64,000 bases of DNA from Spirosoma sp. SC4-14. GTDB taxonomy: Bacteria > Bacteroidota > Bacteroidia > Cytophagales > Spirosomataceae. Shown here one piece after another: positions 54,245-63,459 of the stretch. A program made the position numbers and the translations under genes. The notes under the pieces are model-generated. The model was not told the origin of the DNA, did no database searches, and was given only the letters and a program-made list of their open reading frames with translations. Numbering within the stretch: the stretch's first letter is position 1; each line of letters begins with the position of its first letter. The stretch covers positions 6,751,001-6,815,000 of the forward strand of contig NZ_CP147518.1 in assembly GCF_037201965.1 (NCBI RefSeq), given 5' to 3'.

Positions 54245-55525
54245 TTATCGATTTTCGATTGACACGAACTTACGCAGAGTTGCGCCCGTATAAATCTGAC
54301 GTGGCCGACCAATTGGTTCTTTCTGTTCACGCATTTCTTTCCACTGTGCAATCCAGCCAGGCAGACGCCCAATCGCAAACATGACCGTAAACATATTGGT
54401 TGGGATACCCAGCGCCCGATAAATAATGCCCGAATAGAAATCAACATTCGGATATAGTTTGCGCTGGATGAAATATTCATCATGAAGCGCAGCCTCTTCG
54501 AGCCCTTTAGCGATTTCGAGTACGGGGTCATTAACGCCCAGCTTACCCAATACATCGTCGGCTGCTTTTTTAATGATCCGGGCACGAGGATCGAAATTTT
54601 TGTAGACCCGATGGCCAAATCCAAACAGCCGGAAACCCGTTGTCTTCGCATTTTTAGCCATGTCGACATATTTGCCTACATCGCCCCCATCGGCTTTGAT
54701 CGCTTCGAGCATTTCAATCACTTCCTGGTTAGCTCCACCGTGCAGTGGTCCCCATAAAGCGCTGATACCGGCCGAAATAGACGAATACAGGTTCGCCTGC
54801 GACGATCCTACCAGCCGAACGGTAGAGGTTGAGCAGTTCTGTTCGTGATCAGCGTGGAGAATCAGCAGAACGTTTAATGCTTCGGCAACAACCGGATCAA
54901 CTTTATACTCCTCAACCGGCAATGCAAACATCATGTTCAGGAAGTTGGAGATGTAGTCGAGGTTGTTTTTCGGGTAGTTGACCGGATGCCCCAGCGACCG
55001 TTTATACGACCAGGTTGCAATTGTGGGCAACTTAGCCAGCAAGCGGATAATATGCCCATCAGGATCAGACTTTTCGTCCTGAGAGTCAGGGTAAAACGCA
55101 CTCATCGCACTCACTAAAGACGACAAAACGCTCATTGGGTGAGCGTTTACCGGAAAACCATCGAAAATTTTCCGCATGTCTTCGTTTACCAGCGTATGGC
55201 GACGAATCGAATCTTCAAAAGTTGAATATTGCTCTTTAGTGGGCAATTCGCCATAGATAAGCAGATAAGCTACTTCCAGAAACGATGCTTTAGCAGCTAA
55301 TTCTTCAATCGAGTAGCCCCGATACTGCAGAATACCCTGCTCACCATCTAAGAATGTAATAGCACTTTTCGTAGCGCCAGTGTTTTTATAGCCCCGGTCT
55401 AAGGTAACGTAGCCGGTTTGGTCACGGAGGTTAGAGATGTCGAAGGCTTTCTCGTGTTCAGTTCCTTCAAAGATTGGAAATTCATACGATTTACCATCGA
55501 CAGTTAGTTCAGCAGTGTTGGCCAT
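54245..55525 (-). CDS. gltA: Citrate synthase
   Basis: A 426-residue type II citrate synthase joining oxaloacetate and acetyl-CoA (TCA cycle). Conserved segments: RDQTGYVTLDRGYKNTG and GEQGILQYRGYSIEELA near the start, LHADHEQNCSTSTVRLVGSS, WGPLHGGANQEV with a catalytic His, and FGHRVYKNFDPRARI with substrate-binding His and Arg. The catalytic Asp lies in NVDFYSGI. Length matches the bacterial hexameric type. Confidence 0.97.
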   Translation of the reverse strand: MANTAELTVDGKSYEFPIFEGTEHEKAFDISNLRDQTGYVTLDRGYKNTGATKSAITFLDGEQGILQYRGYSIEELAAKASFLEVAYLLIYGELPTKEQYSTFEDSIRRHTLVNEDMRKIFDGFPVNAHPMSVLSSLVSAMSAFYPDSQDEKSDPDGHIIRLLAKLPTIATWSYKRSLGHPVNYPKNNLDYISNFLNMMFALPVEEYKVDPVVAEALNVLLILHADHEQNCSTSTVRLVGSSQANLYSSISAGISALWGPLHGGANQEVIEMLEAIKADGGDVGKYVDMAKNAKTTGFRLFGFGHRVYKNFDPRARIIKKAADDVLGKLGVNDPVLEIAKGLEEAALHDEYFIQRKLYPNVDFYSGIIYRALGIPTNMFTVMFAIGRLPGWIAQWKEMREQKEPIGRPRQIYTGATLRKFVSIENR

Positions 55526-55687
55526 ATAAAAAATCAGGGTAGAGTATTCAGAAATAATGGATTAGCAGCTTAAGAGCGTAGGGGCGAAATTAGCCCAAAA
55601 ACCTAAACGGCGGATGAAATTATGTTAAAAAAGCCGTATTACGTTTATATTAAAGTGTAACAGCAACCTCAGACAATAAGTTTTATG

Positions 55688-56974
55688 CTATCGTTTATAA
55701 AAACTTCCGCCTTTCATAACTGCCTTAACGCGATGCAGATCAGTAATTAATTTAGTTGGATCACCCTCCACAGCGATTAGATCGGCCAATAGTCCCGCCT
55801 TCACCCGGCCTCGATCGGCCAGATGAAAAACATCGGCATTTGTTGACGTCGCCGAACGGAGCACATCGAGCGGTTTCATACCATAATCGACCATCATATC
55901 GAGTTCGCGGGCATTATCCCCGTGGGAGAATACGCCTACATCGCCCCCGGCGCAGATGATTACACCTGCATCGAGTGCCTGTCGGAAGGTTATTTTTTTC
56001 TGTTTGATCCGATCCGGTTCGGGGTCCTGCCCTTTTTTCCAGCCCCGATATTGTTGAATGGCATCGCCAGCCGCCAGGGTTGGGCACAAAGCAGTACCGT
56101 GTTGTTTCATAAGCGCAAAAATTTCGGGTGTACCCGCATCACCATGTTCGATGGTTTCGCAACCGCCCACAATAGCCCGACGCATTCCTTCGGCGGTGCT
56201 GGCATGTGCCACAACGCCCCGTCCACTACTTTTAGCAACCTCTACAATCAGTTTGATTTCATCAACAGTAAACGTTGGCCGCGCTTCGGCCATTAGGCCC
56301 CAGCGATAATCGGCATAAATTTTTATAGCATCGGCCCCTTTTCCGATTTGCCTTCGAACCGCCTTAATCAAAGCATCCTGCCCGTCGGCTTCTTCGGCTC
56401 CCTGCGGCACCTCAATATCGGGGCTAAAGCCTTTGGGGCCATAGCTCCCACTCGCAATGAGTGCCCGCGTCACAACCACCATACGTGGCCCCGGAATTAC
56501 GCCCTGATTGATCGCTTGTTTTAAGCCTACGTCGTCGTATTCCGCTCCTTCTGTACCCAGATCACGAACGGTGGTAAAACCCGCCAGCAGTGTTTTTTGT
56601 GCATGTACGGTTGCGCGTGCGGTACGTAACGACCGGGCTTCTTTTAAAACCTGGTCATCCCAGGGTGTTTCGTTGTAGGGGTGCAGAAACATATGCGAGT
56701 GCCCCTCAATCAGACCCGGCAACAGGGTTGTTCCTTTCAGATCGACTATTTCTGCACCTGCCTCCGAAACCGACGAAGCCGGTCCGACAGCTTCAATTTT
56801 ATCACCTTTGATCCGAACAATCCAGCCTTCGTGCATTACTTCGCCATCGAAAATACGGTCAGGCTTAAGCAGGTAGACCTGAGCGAAACCTGGATTTGAC
56901 TTGTATAGTATTAATAGAAAAATAAATAGCCTGCGCCAGCATCCGATGCCAAAGAGAAGGTTAGATGAAGTCAT
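55688..56974 (-). CDS. Exported amidohydrolase family protein
   Basis: A 428-residue metal hydrolase of the imidazolonepropionase-like (PF01979) group, with a signal peptide (to about NPGFAQ). Metal ligands: HxH in EGHSHMF, carbamylated-Lys candidate in DAIKIYADYR, His in VVAHASTAEG and IEHGDAG, and Asp in CAGGDVGVF. It would cleave an amide or lactam, possibly a dipeptide (prolidase-like members exist), in the periplasm. Substrate unknown. Confidence 0.88.
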   Translation of the reverse strand: MTSSNLLFGIGCWRRLFIFLLILYKSNPGFAQVYLLKPDRIFDGEVMHEGWIVRIKGDKIEAVGPASSVSEAGAEIVDLKGTTLLPGLIEGHSHMFLHPYNETPWDDQVLKEARSLRTARATVHAQKTLLAGFTTVRDLGTEGAEYDDVGLKQAINQGVIPGPRMVVVTRALIASGSYGPKGFSPDIEVPQGAEEADGQDALIKAVRRQIGKGADAIKIYADYRWGLMAEARPTFTVDEIKLIVEVAKSSGRGVVAHASTAEGMRRAIVGGCETIEHGDAGTPEIFALMKQHGTALCPTLAAGDAIQQYRGWKKGQDPEPDRIKQKKITFRQALDAGVIICAGGDVGVFSHGDNARELDMMVDYGMKPLDVLRSATSTNADVFHLADRGRVKAGLLADLIAVEGDPTKLITDLHRVKAVMKGGSFYKR

Positions 56975-57045
56975 TATATTGAGGTTTGTGTAAGTCCGCT
57001 TCCAATCTTACCGATAGTAGCCTAATCTGGTGTTAACTCAATATA

Positions 57046-57438
57046 CTACCTAAGCCGCCGAAGCAGCGACTCACCGAACACCAGTACAAGCAACCCCGGC
57101 AACAGAATTGCCCCCGCCCGGAAACCGGCCCCTGTATATTTGTAAACGCCCGAATTGTATTGCGTAAAACTTTGAAAAAGATAGTAGGCCGAAGCGGCTA
57201 GCAACGCTACCGTAATACCAATGGCAACTGGTTGACTCAAACGGCCGACTCCCCAGGTAATCAGAATTGCCAGTCCAACAACCAGCGATACGGTTCCGAG
57301 CGCTTTCGGGAAGGTGGCCAGATAATCATAATCAAAAAATAACACCCCAGCCTGACCGATCAGATTGGGGTGTGCCAGCAGCCAGCCGTCCAGAACGACC
57401 AGCACCAGAAGCAAAACGTAGAAGAAAGGATTACGCAT
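57046..57438 (-). CDS. Small integral membrane protein, unknown function
   Basis: A 130-residue protein with four predicted membrane helices (FFYVLLLVLVVLDGWLL, TVSLVVGLAILITWGVG, AIGITVALLAASAYYLF, AILLPGLLVLVFGESL) and no soluble domain. I do not recognise a family. It lies between the amidohydrolase and the HEPN-like gene without clear partners. Confidence 0.6.
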   Translation of the reverse strand: MRNPFFYVLLLVLVVLDGWLLAHPNLIGQAGVLFFDYDYLATFPKALGTVSLVVGLAILITWGVGRLSQPVAIGITVALLAASAYYLFQSFTQYNSGVYKYTGAGFRAGAILLPGLLVLVFGESLLRRLR

Positions 57439-57458
57439 GGACTTATTCTATTGATTCG

Positions 57459-58160
57459 CTAGGCTCTATTTTGTATATATTGGGTTTCTACATGAAATTC
57501 GACATCAGACGCCACGAAGATGTATGCTTTTTTAACCGCTACTCCATACAATTCAATATCTGTTTCTTCCCAACCGGTTTCACTCACGAAAGTAGAATGG
57601 CCTGCAAAATATTCATCCTGTAGTAAAATTATGCCTGATATTTCAAGTAACTCCGATTTAGTAAGCACATGTTGCACCCGCTTTACTAAGTAGTCTAACG
57701 CCCGTTTTCGATCTTCATCAATCCATTTAGCAGCAACCAATATATCCCATACTAGAGCATCCTCACGGAGCACAAGCCCGAAAAAACTTAAGTCCCCTTT
57801 TTCGTGAGTAATTTCAGGAACCAAACCGCCTATTTTTTTAATAAACTCCTTCATACATAGTACTTGTATAAGCGTTTTAGTGTCCCTGATTATATCCAAA
57901 ACTTGAGTTCTTTTCCGTAATGTCTCGGCTCTATTCATAGAAACCACCCGATTGTAACGCATCTCAGGATTCCATGTTCTAACGGTCGACCATTCTGAAA
58001 GATACAGTTGTTTAACTTTATCTTCAACTCCTGATACATGTAGTAAACTATCAAAATCATGAGTTTTAAAACTTGCCAAGCCCTCAAACTCCCTTCTTGT
58101 TTCAGGAAAACCTTCCCATTTAAGTGTCTTGCATATTCTTAATTTAAGAGCAACTTCCAT
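57459..58160 (-). CDS. HEPN-like domain protein with an apparently missing start
   Basis: From the first ATG (58160) this encodes 233 residues beginning MEVALKLRICKTLKWEGFPE, continuing with FKTHDFDSLLHVSGVEDKV and TWNPEMRY. That is the pattern of HEPN proteins, in which an N-terminal helix should precede ALKxxI. The reading frame is open upstream to TGA at 58280-58278 and encodes that helix (KERLSDAEALFNAGRFDGATYLCGYV), but has no ATG, GTG or TTG. The C-terminal half (about 110-233) is of unknown fold. The gene is clearly more AT-rich than its neighbours, suggesting transfer. HEPN proteins are often RNases or toxin parts; no antitoxin-type nucleotidyltransferase is adjacent and the RxxxxH motif is not clearly seen, so function is open. 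Confidence 0.6.
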   Translation of the reverse strand: MEVALKLRICKTLKWEGFPETRREFEGLASFKTHDFDSLLHVSGVEDKVKQLYLSEWSTVRTWNPEMRYNRVVSMNRAETLRKRTQVLDIIRDTKTLIQVLCMKEFIKKIGGLVPEITHEKGDLSFFGLVLREDALVWDILVAAKWIDEDRKRALDYLVKRVQHVLTKSELLEISGIILLQDEYFAGHSTFVSETGWEETDIELYGVAVKKAYIFVASDVEFHVETQYIQNRA

Positions 58161-58271
58161 AACGTATCCACACAGATAAGTGGCTCCATCAAACCGTCCC
58201 GCATTAAATAATGCTTCGGCATCCGATAAACGTTCTTTAATTACACGCCTAAGCTCTGCTTTTAATAATAT
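58161..58271 (-). other. In-frame upstream coding extension of the HEPN-like gene without start codon
   Basis: Reading leftward from 58271, the codons ATA TTA TTA AAA GCA GAG then ATT (58241-58239) AAA GAA CGT lead in frame into the ATG at 58160 and encode the expected first HEPN helix. Candidate starts are ATA (58271), the position expected for ATG in relatives, or ATT (58241). The stretch lies just after the uvrA stop codon. Confidence 0.55.
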
Positions 58272-58293
58272 AACCCGTCAATTAAACGAATTA

Positions 58294-61197
58294 TTAGCCC
58301 GCCAGCTCCATTTTCAGAAACTTACCGGTATAGCTTCCCTTCGCTTCGGCTACTTTTTCGGGCGTACCTTCAGCTATGATGTTACCACCTTTGTTACCGC
58401 CTTCGGGACCAAGATCGATCAGATGATCTGATACTTTGATCACGTCCAGGTTATGCTCGATGATTAGAACCGTATTTCCCTTGTTGGCCAGTTTGTTCAG
58501 CACATCGAGCAGATGAGCAATGTCCTGAAAATGCAATCCAGTAGTTGGTTCATCGAGAATATAAAGCGTTTTGCCCGTATCTTTCTTCGACAGTTCTTCG
58601 GCTAGCTTTACCCGCTGGGCTTCTCCACCCGACAATGTCGTTGCATGTTGCCCCAGCGTAATATAGCCTAAGCCGACATCATTCAGCGTCTGCACTTTTC
58701 GCAGAATTTTGGGCTGGCTGGCAAAGAAATCCAGCGCCTGTTCCACGGTCATATCCAGCACGTCGGCAATGGATTTTCCTTTAAAACGAACTTCCAGCGT
58801 TTCTCGGTTGAAGCGTTTGCCTTTGCAGGTTTCGCACATGACATGAACATCGGGCAGGAATTCCATCTCGATTTTTTTCATGCCTGCGCCTTCGCAATCT
58901 TCACAGCGTCCCCCCTTCACGTTAAACGAGAACCGACCGGGTTTGTAGCCCCGAATTTTGGCTTCGGGCAGTTCGGCAAACAGCGTCCGAATTTCGGAGA
59001 ACATACCCGTATACGTAGCCGGATTCGAGCGGGGCGTACGACCGATAGGCGACTGATCGACTTCAATTACTTTATCGAGATATTCCAGCCCTTCTACGGT
59101 TTTAAACGGCAGCGGCTCGCGCTTCGATTTATAGAAATGACGATTCAGGATCGGGAACAACGTTTCATGAATTAGTGACGACTTGCCACTTCCCGACACG
59201 CCTGTGATGGTTACCATCCTGCCGAGCGGCAGCTTCAGCGTTACGTTCTTCAGATTGTGCCCCGTTGCATTTTTGATAATCAAAAACTTTCCATTGCCTT
59301 TGCGTCGCTCTGTCGGTACGTCGATATTCCGCCGACCGCTCAGGTAGTCGGCCGTGGTGCTGCCATTTTTCAGGAACTCTTCGGGTGTCCCAATGCCAAC
59401 CACCTGACCACCATGCCGACCGGCTCCCGGACCAATGTCGAGAATAAAGTCGGATTCGAGCATCATGTCCTTGTCGTGTTCAACGACCAGCACCGTATTG
59501 CCCAAATCGCGGAGATTTTTCAGTGAATCAATCAGTTTGACGTTATCGCGCTGGTGGAGGCCAATACTGGGTTCATCCATGATATAGAGAACGCCAACGA
59601 GCTGCGTACCAATCTGCGTTGCCAGCCGAATTCGTTGTGCTTCCCCCCCCGAGAGCGTACGTAATGGACGGTCGAGTGTGAGGTAATCAAGACCGATGTC
59701 GAGCAGAAAACCGATGCGTTTGCGAATCTCTTTCAGAATTTCTTTGGCAATCACATTCTGGCGGTTGCTCAATCGGTCTTCCAGTCCATGGAACCAGGCC
59801 GCCAGTTCGGAAATATCCATACGGGCCAGTTCCGAAATGTTTTTCTGGTCGATTTTGAAGTAGAGCGATTCTTTTTTCAACCGGGCACCGTTGCATTCGG
59901 GGCAGGTCTTTACAACCATAAAGTCTTTTAGCCACTCCTGAATCTTGTCGCTGCTGTTTTCCTGCTGCCGTTTCAGGAAATGAATAATTCCCTCAAACTT
60001 AAAGCTATAATAGTCCTCCGATCCGTTGCCATGGCCTGGAGCTTTCTTCGATGGTCCGTCCGCTACTTCTTCGTCGGTACCGTATAACAGCGCATGCAAC
60101 AGGTCGTCGGGAAACTTATTAACGGGCGATGTCAGATTGAGTTTATACTTTTTCAGAATAGCTTCGAGTTCCTTAAAAATCCAAAGTTCCCGGTATTCGC
60201 CCAGTGGAGCAATTGCTCCCCGGCTAATACTCAGCGATTTATCGGGCACGACAGACTCTTCGGTTATCTCTTCAATAACACCCAGACCATTGCAAACCGG
60301 GCAGGCTCCATAAGGCGAATTGAATGAAAACGTATTGGGCGATGGCTCGTCGTAGCTAATGCCCGATTCAGGGTCCATCAGGTTTTGCGAGAAGTAGACT
60401 AACGTTCCAGTTCCATCGAGCATTTGCATAGCCCCTTTGCCCTGTTTTAGCGCGGTTTGCACCGACTGGCTCAGCCGATAACGCGATTGTGAGTCTCCAT
60501 CCTCGGCCTTTGGCACCAGCCTGTCAATTACGATTTCGATGTCGTGAATTTTGTAGCGATCCAGTTGCATCTTGGGCGCAATGTCCTGCACCACGCCATC
60601 CACCCGAACCTTGGTGTAGCCCGCCTTGGCAATCTGCACAAACAGTTCGCGGTAGTGTCCCTTACGTCCCTTAATAACCGGAGCCAGCAAGGTCAACTTC
60701 TGACCAGCATACTGCTCCAGAATGGTATCGATAATCTGATCCTGCGACTGGCGCTCCATCTTGCGCCCCGTCACATACGAAAACGCTTCGCCCGCCCGCG
60801 CATAGAGCAGACGCAGGAAGTCATAAATTTCGGTGGTGGTACCAACGGTCGAGCGGGGGTTTTTGGACGTTGTTTTCTGCTCAATGGAAATCACCGGACT
60901 CAGGCCGTTGATTTTGTCGACATCGGGCCGTTCCATATCGCCGATAAACGAACGAGCATAGGCCGAGAAACTTTCCATGTAACGTCGTTGGCCTTCGGCA
61001 TAGATTGTATCGAAAGCCAGCGATGATTTACCACTACCGCTAATGCCGGTTACGACCACTAGTTTGTTGCGGGGAATGGTAACGTCGATATTTTTCAGGT
61101 TGTGTTCGCGGGCACCGAGAACCTCGATTTGCTCGTAGCCCGTCAGGTCAATATCAGTAAGACCGGACTGTTGTCCAGCAGCTTTTTCTTCTGTCAC
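58294..61197 (-). CDS. uvrA: Excinuclease ABC subunit A
   Basis: The damage-recognition ATPase of nucleotide excision repair, about 967 residues. Two ABC modules are visible: Walker [15 protein letters not shown] and [14 protein letters not shown], signatures [16 protein letters not shown] and [15 protein letters not shown], and zinc motifs CPVCNGLG / CPECNGARL and CEDCEGAG / CETCKGKR. Start is GTG at 61197; TTG at 61206 would add three residues. The HEPN-like frame starts soon after its stop, so read-through transcription is possible. Confidence 0.98.
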   Translation of the reverse strand: MTEEKAAGQQSGLTDIDLTGYEQIEVLGAREHNLKNIDVTIPRNKLVVVTGISGSGKSSLAFDTIYAEGQRRYMESFSAYARSFIGDMERPDVDKINGLSPVISIEQKTTSKNPRSTVGTTTEIYDFLRLLYARAGEAFSYVTGRKMERQSQDQIIDTILEQYAGQKLTLLAPVIKGRKGHYRELFVQIAKAGYTKVRVDGVVQDIAPKMQLDRYKIHDIEIVIDRLVPKAEDGDSQSRYRLSQSVQTALKQGKGAMQMLDGTGTLVYFSQNLMDPESGISYDEPSPNTFSFNSPYGACPVCNGLGVIEEITEESVVPDKSLSISRGAIAPLGEYRELWIFKELEAILKKYKLNLTSPVNKFPDDLLHALLYGTDEEVADGPSKKAPGHGNGSEDYYSFKFEGIIHFLKRQQENSSDKIQEWLKDFMVVKTCPECNGARLKKESLYFKIDQKNISELARMDISELAAWFHGLEDRLSNRQNVIAKEILKEIRKRIGFLLDIGLDYLTLDRPLRTLSGGEAQRIRLATQIGTQLVGVLYIMDEPSIGLHQRDNVKLIDSLKNLRDLGNTVLVVEHDKDMMLESDFILDIGPGAGRHGGQVVGIGTPEEFLKNGSTTADYLSGRRNIDVPTERRKGNGKFLIIKNATGHNLKNVTLKLPLGRMVTITGVSGSGKSSLIHETLFPILNRHFYKSKREPLPFKTVEGLEYLDKVIEVDQSPIGRTPRSNPATYTGMFSEIRTLFAELPEAKIRGYKPGRFSFNVKGGRCEDCEGAGMKKIEMEFLPDVHVMCETCKGKRFNRETLEVRFKGKSIADVLDMTVEQALDFFASQPKILRKVQTLNDVGLGYITLGQHATTLSGGEAQRVKLAEELSKKDTGKTLYILDEPTTGLHFQDIAHLLDVLNKLANKGNTVLIIEHNLDVIKVSDHLIDLGPEGGNKGGNIIAEGTPEKVAEAKGSYTGKFLKMELAG

Positions 61198-61384
61198 GCT
61201 TGACAATGGGTTATTCTAAACAACAACGTAAAACAGCCGGGTGTAGTTTCCGCGAACGCGACCCTTTCGTATCATTGGTGTCAGCAAAAATTCGCATCAG
61301 CGACAATTGCGTCAACGACAGCAAGTATCAGCAAAATCTGACTTACAGCCACTTTGATTACCTGAATATCATTTTACATTGTTG

Positions 61385-61392
61385 TATTTTTG
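61385..61392 (+). promoter_or_regulatory. -7 element upstream of the Uma2 gene
   Basis: TATTTTTG fits TAnnTTTG, 61 bases before the Uma2 ATG. No -33 element at the right distance was found. The rest of 61207-61453 shows no gene. Confidence 0.4.
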
Positions 61393-61453
61393 CTAACACA
61401 TAGAAGATAAAAAGGCCAATCTGCTGGAACGACCGTATTTCGACGACAACCCT

Positions 61454-62074
61454 ATGGCTATTGCATACGACACCCCCCGCCGACCGCTTCCCAAACCCCG
61501 GCGCAAAATCCCGGAAAGCCTGATTTACGAAATCATGGATGGCAAGCCTATCTATCGGAAAGGCTATCGGGATGTATTATCCGGAAAAAAAACACTTGAA
61601 GAAATTATGGGTGCCAGCACCTTACAATCCGTTATTGTATCCTATTTAGTAATTCTAATAGGCAAATTCATCGACGATAACGCTTATTTTGTTCTGACTG
61701 GCGAGCCGGGTGTTCATCTCGATCATCGGAACAACCTGGCCAATGATATTGCCATTTATGACCAGACGGTGCTGACACCTGACAAGATTTCGAAAAAATA
61801 CGCAACAGTCCCCCCTCAGATTGCGATTGAAGTTGATATTGAAGCCGACACGGCCGAGATGACCGAAAACGGCTATATCTACAAAAAGACCCGTAAACTA
61901 TTCGAATTTGGCGTTCAGAAAATTATTTGGGTGCTGACCGACCCGCAGGTTGTCCTGATAGCGACACCCGAACGAATCGAAACCGTTGATTGGGATAAAG
62001 ACGTTGAGATTATGGACGGTCACTCGTTCAATATTGGTGCTTATTTAGTGAAGAAGGGTATTACAATTGATTAA
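61454..62074 (+). CDS. Uma2 family endonuclease-like protein (DUF820)
   Basis: A 206-residue protein of the Uma2/DUF820 family, a PD-(D/E)xK nuclease-fold group abundant in cyanobacteria, Chloroflexi and some Cytophagales. The core LANDIAIYDQTVL and IAIEVDIEADTAEM gives the Asp and ExD-type catalytic residues; FEFGVQKIIWVLTDPQVVLIATP is the usual next segment. Members often occur in many copies, sometimes next to transposons. Target and function are not established. Confidence 0.8.
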   Translation: MAIAYDTPRRPLPKPRRKIPESLIYEIMDGKPIYRKGYRDVLSGKKTLEEIMGASTLQSVIVSYLVILIGKFIDDNAYFVLTGEPGVHLDHRNNLANDIAIYDQTVLTPDKISKKYATVPPQIAIEVDIEADTAEMTENGYIYKKTRKLFEFGVQKIIWVLTDPQVVLIATPERIETVDWDKDVEIMDGHSFNIGAYLVKKGITID

Positions 62075-62088
62075 AAGAAGCCGTTGTT

Positions 62089-62231
62089 ATGCCAACCGTT
62101 ATTCAAGGCATCTACGATAAAGAGACGATTCTCTAGCATCAAACACCGCTTGAACAAACTTGACGATAAAGACAAATTAGATAAATCAAGTGTTTTGTGT
62201 GAACAAGTACTCAACAAAATACCTGATGATT
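62089..62231 (+). pseudogene. Remnant of a small gene after Uma2
   Basis: ATG at 62089 opens MPTVIQGIYDKETIL and stops at TAG (62134-62136); the same style of sequence carries on in other frames (HQTPLEQT, then DDKDKLDKSSVLCEQVLNKIPDD). The opening resembles short antitoxin-like proteins that begin MPTxIxGIY. It looks frame-broken. Identity is a guess. Confidence 0.35.
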
Positions 62232-62270
62232 ATGGCCGACGTACACACACCTGCTCAACGCAGCTACAAC

Positions 62271-62286
62271 CGAAACGTCGGCCCGG
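62271..62286 (+). repeat. 16-base insertion A in the vsr remnant
   Basis: CGAAACGTCGGCCCGG sits exactly between the codons for Asn (RSYN) and Met (MNRV) that are adjacent in intact Vsr proteins such as E. coli SKNM. It resembles insertion B in 10 of 16 positions. Confidence 0.5.
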
Positions 62287-62436
62287 ATGAACCGCGTGCG
62301 AAGCAAAGACACAAAGCCCGAACTAATCGTCCGCAAATTTCTTCACGCCCACGGTTTCCGGTATCGGCTACACGATAAAGGCCTGCCCGGCAAACCCGAT
62401 GTAGTACTGCCCAAATTAATATTTGTTCATGGCTGC

Positions 62437-62452
62437 CGGTGCGCCGGTCCGA
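62437..62452 (+). repeat. 16-base insertion B in the vsr remnant
   Basis: CGGTGCGCCGGTCCGA sits exactly between the Cys and aromatic codons of the HGC|FWH motif. Five of its six differences from insertion A are transitions. Confidence 0.5.
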
Positions 62453-62685
62453 TTTTATCATGGACATGAGGGCTGCCGTTATTTCGTTGTGCCAAAAACC
62501 CGTACCGATTGGTGGCTCAATAAGATTAATGGTAATAAAATCCGTGATGCAGAAAATGAAGCCAAACTTGTAGCCAATGGTCGGAAAATCACAACAATAT
62601 CTGGGTGCAAATTGAAGCCTAAAACAAAGTATACTGGGTTACAAAACTCTTTAAAAATTCTTTAATCACACTCATAAATTAGAAT

Positions 62686-63459
62686 ATGTCTAGGAATGAT
62701 TTATGGACGCGCGAGCAGACAATCTTAGCCTTTAATCTTTACTATAAAATTCCCTACGGCACTATTCATGGTGGTAATCCTAAAGTGCAACAATTGGCTA
62801 GTATTATCGATAGGTCTTTAGGATCAGTTGGCCGAAAGATGCAAAATCTTGCCAGTCTCGACCCAGTACAGCAGGCAAGAGGTATAAAAGGACTAGGCCA
62901 TCATAGCAAACTTGATAAAGAAGTTTTCAACGAGTTCTACAATAATTGGGAATCGTTAGCCATTGAAAGTGAGCGTATTTTAGCAGAAAAACAAGGTGTA
63001 TCACTTGAGGCTAAAGTAGAACAGGAAGAACAAGAATGGCAAAGTAGAAACGGGATAAATGTTACCAGATCTGTCAATGTACGGGTTGGGCAAAATTTCT
63101 TTAGAAGCATTGTACTCAATAATTTCGATTTGAAATGTGCAATTAGTGGTATTGACATTCCTCAGATGTTACGTGCCAGTCATATCATTCCCTGGTCAAA
63201 AAATAAGCAACATCGGGTCAATCCTGAGAATGGCTTATGTTTATCTGCTCTATATGATGTAGCGTTCGATCAAGGGTTTATAGGAGTAGATACTGATTAC
63301 AAAATCGTATTAGCGGAAAAGCTAAAAAAACGAAAGAAAGAAGCTTATTTTCAGGAGCATTTTGGCAGGCTTGAAGGGACAGAAATTAGGCCTCCAAGCA
63401 AATTTTTTCCTCGTAAAGATTTTTTAGAATACCACTTGGATAAAATTTTCAACAAATGA
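62686..63459 (+). CDS. HNH endonuclease, orphan restriction-type
   Basis: A 257-residue protein. The N-terminal domain (DLWTREQTILAFNLYYKIPYG, SVGRKMQNLASLDP, GIKGLGHHSKLD) is the one seen on HNH-type restriction endonucleases that accompany cytosine methyltransferases, and may bind DNA. The C-terminal HNH nuclease is clear: KCAISGIDIPQMLRASHIIPWS and then NPENGLCLSALYDVAFDQGFI, with the catalytic His in ASHI and the Asn/metal His region after it. Base composition is AT-rich against the flanks. No methyltransferase is visible, so the host's protection is unexplained. It overlaps the next gene by four bases (ATGA). Confidence 0.82.
   Translation: MSRNDLWTREQTILAFNLYYKIPYGTIHGGNPKVQQLASIIDRSLGSVGRKMQNLASLDPVQQARGIKGLGHHSKLDKEVFNEFYNNWESLAIESERILAEKQGVSLEAKVEQEEQEWQSRNGINVTRSVNVRVGQNFFRSIVLNNFDLKCAISGIDIPQMLRASHIIPWSKNKQHRVNPENGLCLSALYDVAFDQGFIGVDTDYKIVLAEKLKKRKKEAYFQEHFGRLEGTEIRPPSKFFPRKDFLEYHLDKIFNK

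Larger units (their letters stand above)
62232..62665 (+). pseudogene. vsr: Very short patch repair endonuclease gene (vsr), broken
   Basis: The pieces of a Vsr mismatch endonuclease occur in order in three frames: MADVHTPAQRSYN (62232), then MNRVRSKDTKPELIVRKFLHAHGF ... PGKPDVVLPKLIFVHGC (62287-62436, read in parts), then FYHGHEGCRYFVVPKTRTDWW (62453 on) to the end. Two 16-base insertions, at 62271-62286 and 62437-62452, each shift the frame; about three residues before IFVHGC are missing and late motif residues are altered (ISGCKL where WECEL is usual). The gene cannot give a working Vsr by normal translation. Vsr normally repairs T:G mismatches made by deamination at 5-methylcytosine sites and sits by a cytosine methyltransferase, which is absent here. 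Confidence 0.85.

Noticed and set aside
54208-54669. 153-residue open frame on the minus strand over the gltA 3' end
   Set aside because: It lies in another frame of the well-supported citrate synthase gene.
58180-58431. Plus-strand open frame between the HEPN-like gene and uvrA
   Set aside because: It is antisense to the uvrA 3' end and the HEPN first helix, both of which have family support.
61207-61453. LexA box or other SOS site upstream of uvrA
   Set aside because: No convincing palindrome was found; the region shows only a -7 box on the other strand.
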